Assembly (NCBI GenBank): GCA_965226775.1
Contig: CBDDEI010000002.1
Coordinates: 1,798,001 to 1,862,000 of the forward strand
Length of the DNA: 64,000 bases
Reading direction: 5' to 3'
Source: CBDDEI01 sp965226775
GTDB taxonomy: Bacteria > Chloroflexota > Dehalococcoidia > SHYD01
Under the pieces are notes generated by a model. That model was not told the DNA's origin, did not search any database, and saw only the letters and a program-made list of their open reading frames with translations. Made by a program: the position numbers and the translations under genes. This document shows positions 61,110 through 64,000 of the stretch, in pieces (the stretch's first letter is position 1; every line of letters begins with the position of its first letter).

Positions 61110-61278
61110 CTACTATCTTACCTTAATTAAAAGGCGGTCTCTGGAATGAACCTCTGAAACTGGGAAAAAGGCCTCGTGAGGAAGCACATCGGCCACGCGC
61201 CTATGCTAAAATTAAGGGGCGCACTTTCTTGCAGACGTCACCGTCCGCACCCTCGCGACTCCTTATGAAAGGGAATCC

Positions 61279-62946
61279 ATGGGGGAAGATACCAAGACAG
61301 ACACCCATCGCGTTGCCACCAGTGGTGACTTAGAGGTCTCCACTTATCTTGAGCTTGCAGAAGCCAAGGTAGGCGCCAAGCCGCTTCCTGAAGACGCCGC
61401 CAGACCCAAGCGGGACACCATTGTTGTGCTGGACTTCGGTTCCCAGTACAGCTTGCTCATCGCCCGCCGCATCCGGGAACTGAACGTCTACTGCGAGATG
61501 GTCTCCTACGATACGCCCTGGGAGCAGATAGCGTCGCTCCAGCCCAAGGGATTCGTCCTCTCCGGCGGTCCCGCCAGCGTCTACGAAGCAAATGCCCCGC
61601 TAATCCCGTCCTACATCCTTGAGGCGAACGTGCCCATCCTGGGTATCTGCTACGGCATGCAGCTCCTTGCGCATCAGCTTGGCGGCAGAGTCGTGCCCAG
61701 CGATAAGCGGGAGTACGGCTTTGCAATCCTCCACCGGGAAACGGACGACAGCCCCATCTTCAGGGACATGCCTCCCTCTTCCCAGGTATGGATGAGCCAC
61801 GGCGACCGCATAGACGAGCTGCCCCCCGGCTTCAAGCCTCTGGCCTACACCGATAACTCTCCCATCGCTGCCATGGGCGACGGCAGAGGCCACGTTGGCA
61901 TCCAGTTTCACCCAGAGGTGGTGCATACCGTTCACGGCAAGGAGTTGCTGCGGAACTTCCTCTACGAAATCTGCGGCTGCACCGGCGACTGGACGGCCGG
62001 TAATTTCATCAATGAGAACATCCAGCGCATCCGTGACCAGGTGGGCAACGGCCGCGTGCTCTGCGCCCTCTCCGGCGGCGTAGATTCTGCGGTAGTAGCC
62101 GCCCTCATCGGGCAGGCCATCGGCGAGCAGCTTACCTCTATCTTTGTGAATAACGGCCTGCTCCGCCTCAATGAAGCCGAAAGCACTCTGGAGACACTGC
62201 ACCGCAACCTTATCTGGAACATCGAGTACGTAGACGCCACCGACCGCTTCTTGGGCGCGCTGAACGGAGTAGTTGACCCAGAACAGAAGCGCATGATTGT
62301 GGGAGAGACCTTCATCCGTGTCTTTGAGGAGGAGGCCCGCAAGCTAGGCCGCATCGACTTCCTGGCCCAAGGCACCCTCTACCCCGACGTCATCGAAAGC
62401 GCCACCACCGACCAGAAGAGCACGGCAAAGATAAAGACGCACCACAACGTAGGCGGCCTCCCCAGCGATATGCAGTTCAGCCTCATCGAGCCGCTGCGCT
62501 ACCTCTTTAAAGATGAGGTGCGCCAGGTGGGCATCGCGCTTGGTCTGCCGGAGGAGATGGTCTGGCGGCAGCCCTTCCCCGGCCCGGGCTTGGCCATCCG
62601 CATGATGGGCGCGGTGACGCAGGAGCGACTGGATTTGCTGCGAGCCGCAGACGCCATCGTGACGGATGAGATCCTGAAGGCCAGCTACTACAGGGAAACA
62701 GCCCAGGTCTTTGCAGTGCTGCCGGGCGTGCGCACCGTTGGCGTCATGGGCGACTTCCGCACGTACCGTGAGGTTATTGCGGTACGCGCCATTACCAGCG
62801 AGGACTTTATGACGGCCGACTGGGCTCGCCTGCCCTACGACCTGTTGGCCCGTATGAGCAACCGTATCGTCAATGAGGTGCCGGGGATCAATCGGGTGGT
62901 GTACGACATCACCTCCAAACCGCCGGGCACCGTGGAGTGGGAGTAG
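61279..62946 (+). CDS. guaA: GMP synthase (glutamine-hydrolysing)
   Basis: It encodes 555 residues. It converts XMP to GMP. The class I glutamine amidotransferase domain has GICYGMQLLAHQLGG (catalytic Cys) and HPEVVHT (His/Glu). The ATP-pyrophosphatase domain starts at LCALSGGVDSAVVAALIG. The C-terminal dimerisation part ends FPGPGLAIRMMGAV...YDITSKPPGTVEWE. There are about 45 extra, acidic residues before DFGSQYSLLIARRIREL that other GuaA lack. An extended -10 TGCTAAAAT at 61205-61212 gives a plausible promoter. Divergent from rpoB. Confidence 0.96.
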   Translation: MGEDTKTDTHRVATSGDLEVSTYLELAEAKVGAKPLPEDAARPKRDTIVVLDFGSQYSLLIARRIRELNVYCEMVSYDTPWEQIASLQPKGFVLSGGPASVYEANAPLIPSYILEANVPILGICYGMQLLAHQLGGRVVPSDKREYGFAILHRETDDSPIFRDMPPSSQVWMSHGDRIDELPPGFKPLAYTDNSPIAAMGDGRGHVGIQFHPEVVHTVHGKELLRNFLYEICGCTGDWTAGNFINENIQRIRDQVGNGRVLCALSGGVDSAVVAALIGQAIGEQLTSIFVNNGLLRLNEAESTLETLHRNLIWNIEYVDATDRFLGALNGVVDPEQKRMIVGETFIRVFEEEARKLGRIDFLAQGTLYPDVIESATTDQKSTAKIKTHHNVGGLPSDMQFSLIEPLRYLFKDEVRQVGIALGLPEEMVWRQPFPGPGLAIRMMGAVTQERLDLLRAADAIVTDEILKASYYRETAQVFAVLPGVRTVGVMGDFRTYREVIAVRAITSEDFMTADWARLPYDLLARMSNRIVNEVPGINRVVYDITSKPPGTVEWE

Positions 62947-62950
62947 CACT

Positions 62951-63148
62951 ATGGCACTAGCCGATTTCGTCTCTGCAGCTATGAGCAAGGCCGTCTATAA
63001 GGAGATGCCGGACGGGACGTTTGAAGCGTCCGTACCGCAGCTCTCCGGAGCCATAGGCCGCGGCAAGACCCGTGAGGAGTGTGAAGCCGAGCTCCTCAAA
63101 TACGTGGAGCACTGGATAAAGCGCACCATGGGGACATTGCACCAGTAG
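62951..63148 (+). CDS. HicB-like protein without a HicA partner
   Basis: It encodes 65 residues. The small alpha/beta HicB (or UPF0150) fold is seen in VYKEMPDGTFEASVPQLSGAIGRGKTREECEAELLKYVEHWIK. HicB proteins usually neutralise HicA toxins, but no HicA gene adjoins it on either side, and the DNA-binding tail is absent. It starts four bases after the guaA stop and 18 bases before purD, so it appears to be cotranscribed with purine genes, which suggests a housekeeping or orphan role. Confidence 0.75.
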   Translation: MALADFVSAAMSKAVYKEMPDGTFEASVPQLSGAIGRGKTREECEAELLKYVEHWIKRTMGTLHQ

Positions 63149-63166
63149 CGCGGCGTTAAGCTAGCT

Positions 63167-64000
63167 ATGAATGTCCTTGTCATCGGGTCCGGCGCAAGGG
63201 AACACGCCATCGCCTGGAAGCTGGCGCAGAGCCCCCGCGTACGGGACATCTACGTAGCGCCCGGCAACGCGGGCACTGCCCCCGTTGCCCGTAACCTGCC
63301 CATACAAGAGAGCGATACTGATGGACTGCTGCGCGCCGCTCGGGACAATGGCATCGATCTCACGATAGTGGGCCCGGAAGTGCCACTGGCGGAGGGTATT
63401 GTGGACACCTTCCAGGAGCAGCACATGCCCATCTTCGGCCCCACGCGGAACGCGGCCCGCATCGAGTCCAGCAAATCCTTCGCCAAAGATCTGATGCAAC
63501 GCCACGGCGTCCCCTGCGCCCAGAGCCAGACCTTCGACCGGATGGACGCGGCAATGGCCTACATTGCGGAGATGGGACTGCCCATCGTCATCAAGGCAGA
63601 CGGGCTGGCGGCGGGCAAAGGGGTTGCTATCTGCTTCACCCATGAAGAAGCCACCACGGCCCTTGAAGATGCCCTGGTGCGCCGCACCTTTGGCATGGCC
63701 GGCGCAAAGGTAGTGGTTGAGGAGTACCTGGAAGGCCCGGAGGCCAGCTTGCTTGCCTTCTGCGACGGCAAGACGGTGCTCCCTATGACCCCAGCCGCGG
63801 ACTACAAGCGCGCCTATGATTACGACCAGGGTCCCAACACCGGCGGCATGGGGGCATATAGCCCACCACCCTACTTTGGCAGGCGCAGGTGGATGAAGCC
63901 AAACGCACCATCCTTGAACCGATAGTGCACGCCCTGGCAGAGGAGGGCTCGCCTTTTGTGGGCGTGCTGTTTGCCGGTCTAATGGTCACCTCCAGAGGGC
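63167..64000 (+). CDS. purD: Phosphoribosylamine-glycine ligase, 5' part, broken by a -1 indel
   Basis: PurD joins glycine to phosphoribosylamine in purine synthesis. It begins MNVLVIGSGAREHAIAWKLAQSP; VGPEVPLAEG, the ATP-grasp region (PIVIKADGLAAGKGVAIC), and DQGPNTGGMGAYSP follow. The frame breaks after YFG near 63881-63883. With one added base it reads AQVDEAKRTILEPIVHAL...GLMVTSRG to the window edge, so the gene runs off the end. Only about 277 of the usual 420-430 residues are present. Confidence 0.88.

Larger units (their letters stand above)
60933..61278. other. Divergent intergenic region between rpoB and guaA
   Basis: It contains the rpoB promoter (61081-61109), the palindrome (61056-61069) and the extended -10 of guaA (61205-61212). 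No gene is seen. An AT-rich part at 61090-61140 (taccttaattaaaa) may help both promoters. Confidence 0.6.

Overview
The window looks like about 64 kb of a chromosome from a moderately high-GC bacterium, probably a member of the Chloroflexota (SAR202/Dehalococcoidia-like). That assignment is inference: it rests on the overall family mix (PAC2 protein, DUF815 ATPase, nurA/herA pair, 3D-domain protein next to rsmA) and on a long SRP RNA with an Alu domain. There is no rRNA operon or phylogenetic marker that I could align here. Most of the window is core chromosome with tightly packed operons.

Layout. Positions 1-5,080 are an AT-richer accessory segment behind a tRNA-Gly gene. It holds small unrecognised genes, nearly all on the minus strand, a pair of tandem paralogues, two duplicated segments, and a truncated copy of the 3' half of the tRNA, which is the usual trace of integration at a tRNA. 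Positions 5.2-13.6 kb carry housekeeping and envelope genes: peroxiredoxin, queF, VOC protein, PAC2 protein, DUF815 ATPase, amidohydrolase, thpR, DUF4349 lipoprotein and a Tat-exported M14 peptidase. Positions 13.9-16.1 kb hold a two-subunit Rieske oxygenase with its own promoter. tRNA-Met and the SRP RNA follow. Positions 16.7-25.7 kb carry yabE-like, rsmA, ispE, ybeY, then dnaX, ybaB, recR, recO and a rhomboid protease, ending with a polyprenyl synthase on the other strand. Positions 25.9-28.5 kb hold tatD and metG. A 0.9 kb AT-rich gene-poor gap is followed by nurA, an unknown gene and herA (29.4-33.1 kb).

Positions 33.2-42.1 kb are a minus-strand block transcribed mog, trmD, rplS, priA, def, cca, secD, secF. 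Positions 42.1-45.7 kb carry an SDR-like protein, a small Zn protein, YmdB phosphodiesterase, PHP phosphoesterase and fabZ. Positions 45.8-52.8 kb form a glycan locus with three GT9 heptosyltransferase-like enzymes, a GT4, a WecG/TagA enzyme, a zinc-finger membrane protein and an RfaE-like sugar kinase. rpoC and rpoB (minus strand) have a clear sigma70-type promoter and a palindrome at the transcription start. guaA, a solo HicB-like gene and the start of purD close the window.

A striking property of the sequence is that nine genes (rsmA, ispE, nurA, the SDR gene, fabZ, one GT9, the zinc-finger protein, the sugar kinase and purD) are broken by single-base indels, most of them in short homopolymers, and each can be restored by adding or removing one base. 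Several are normally indispensable, so sequencing or assembly error is more likely than pseudogenisation. I annotated these as single genes spanning the breaks. The most interesting biology is the tRNA-Gly accessory array and the nurA-X-herA cluster; neither is proven to be a new system.
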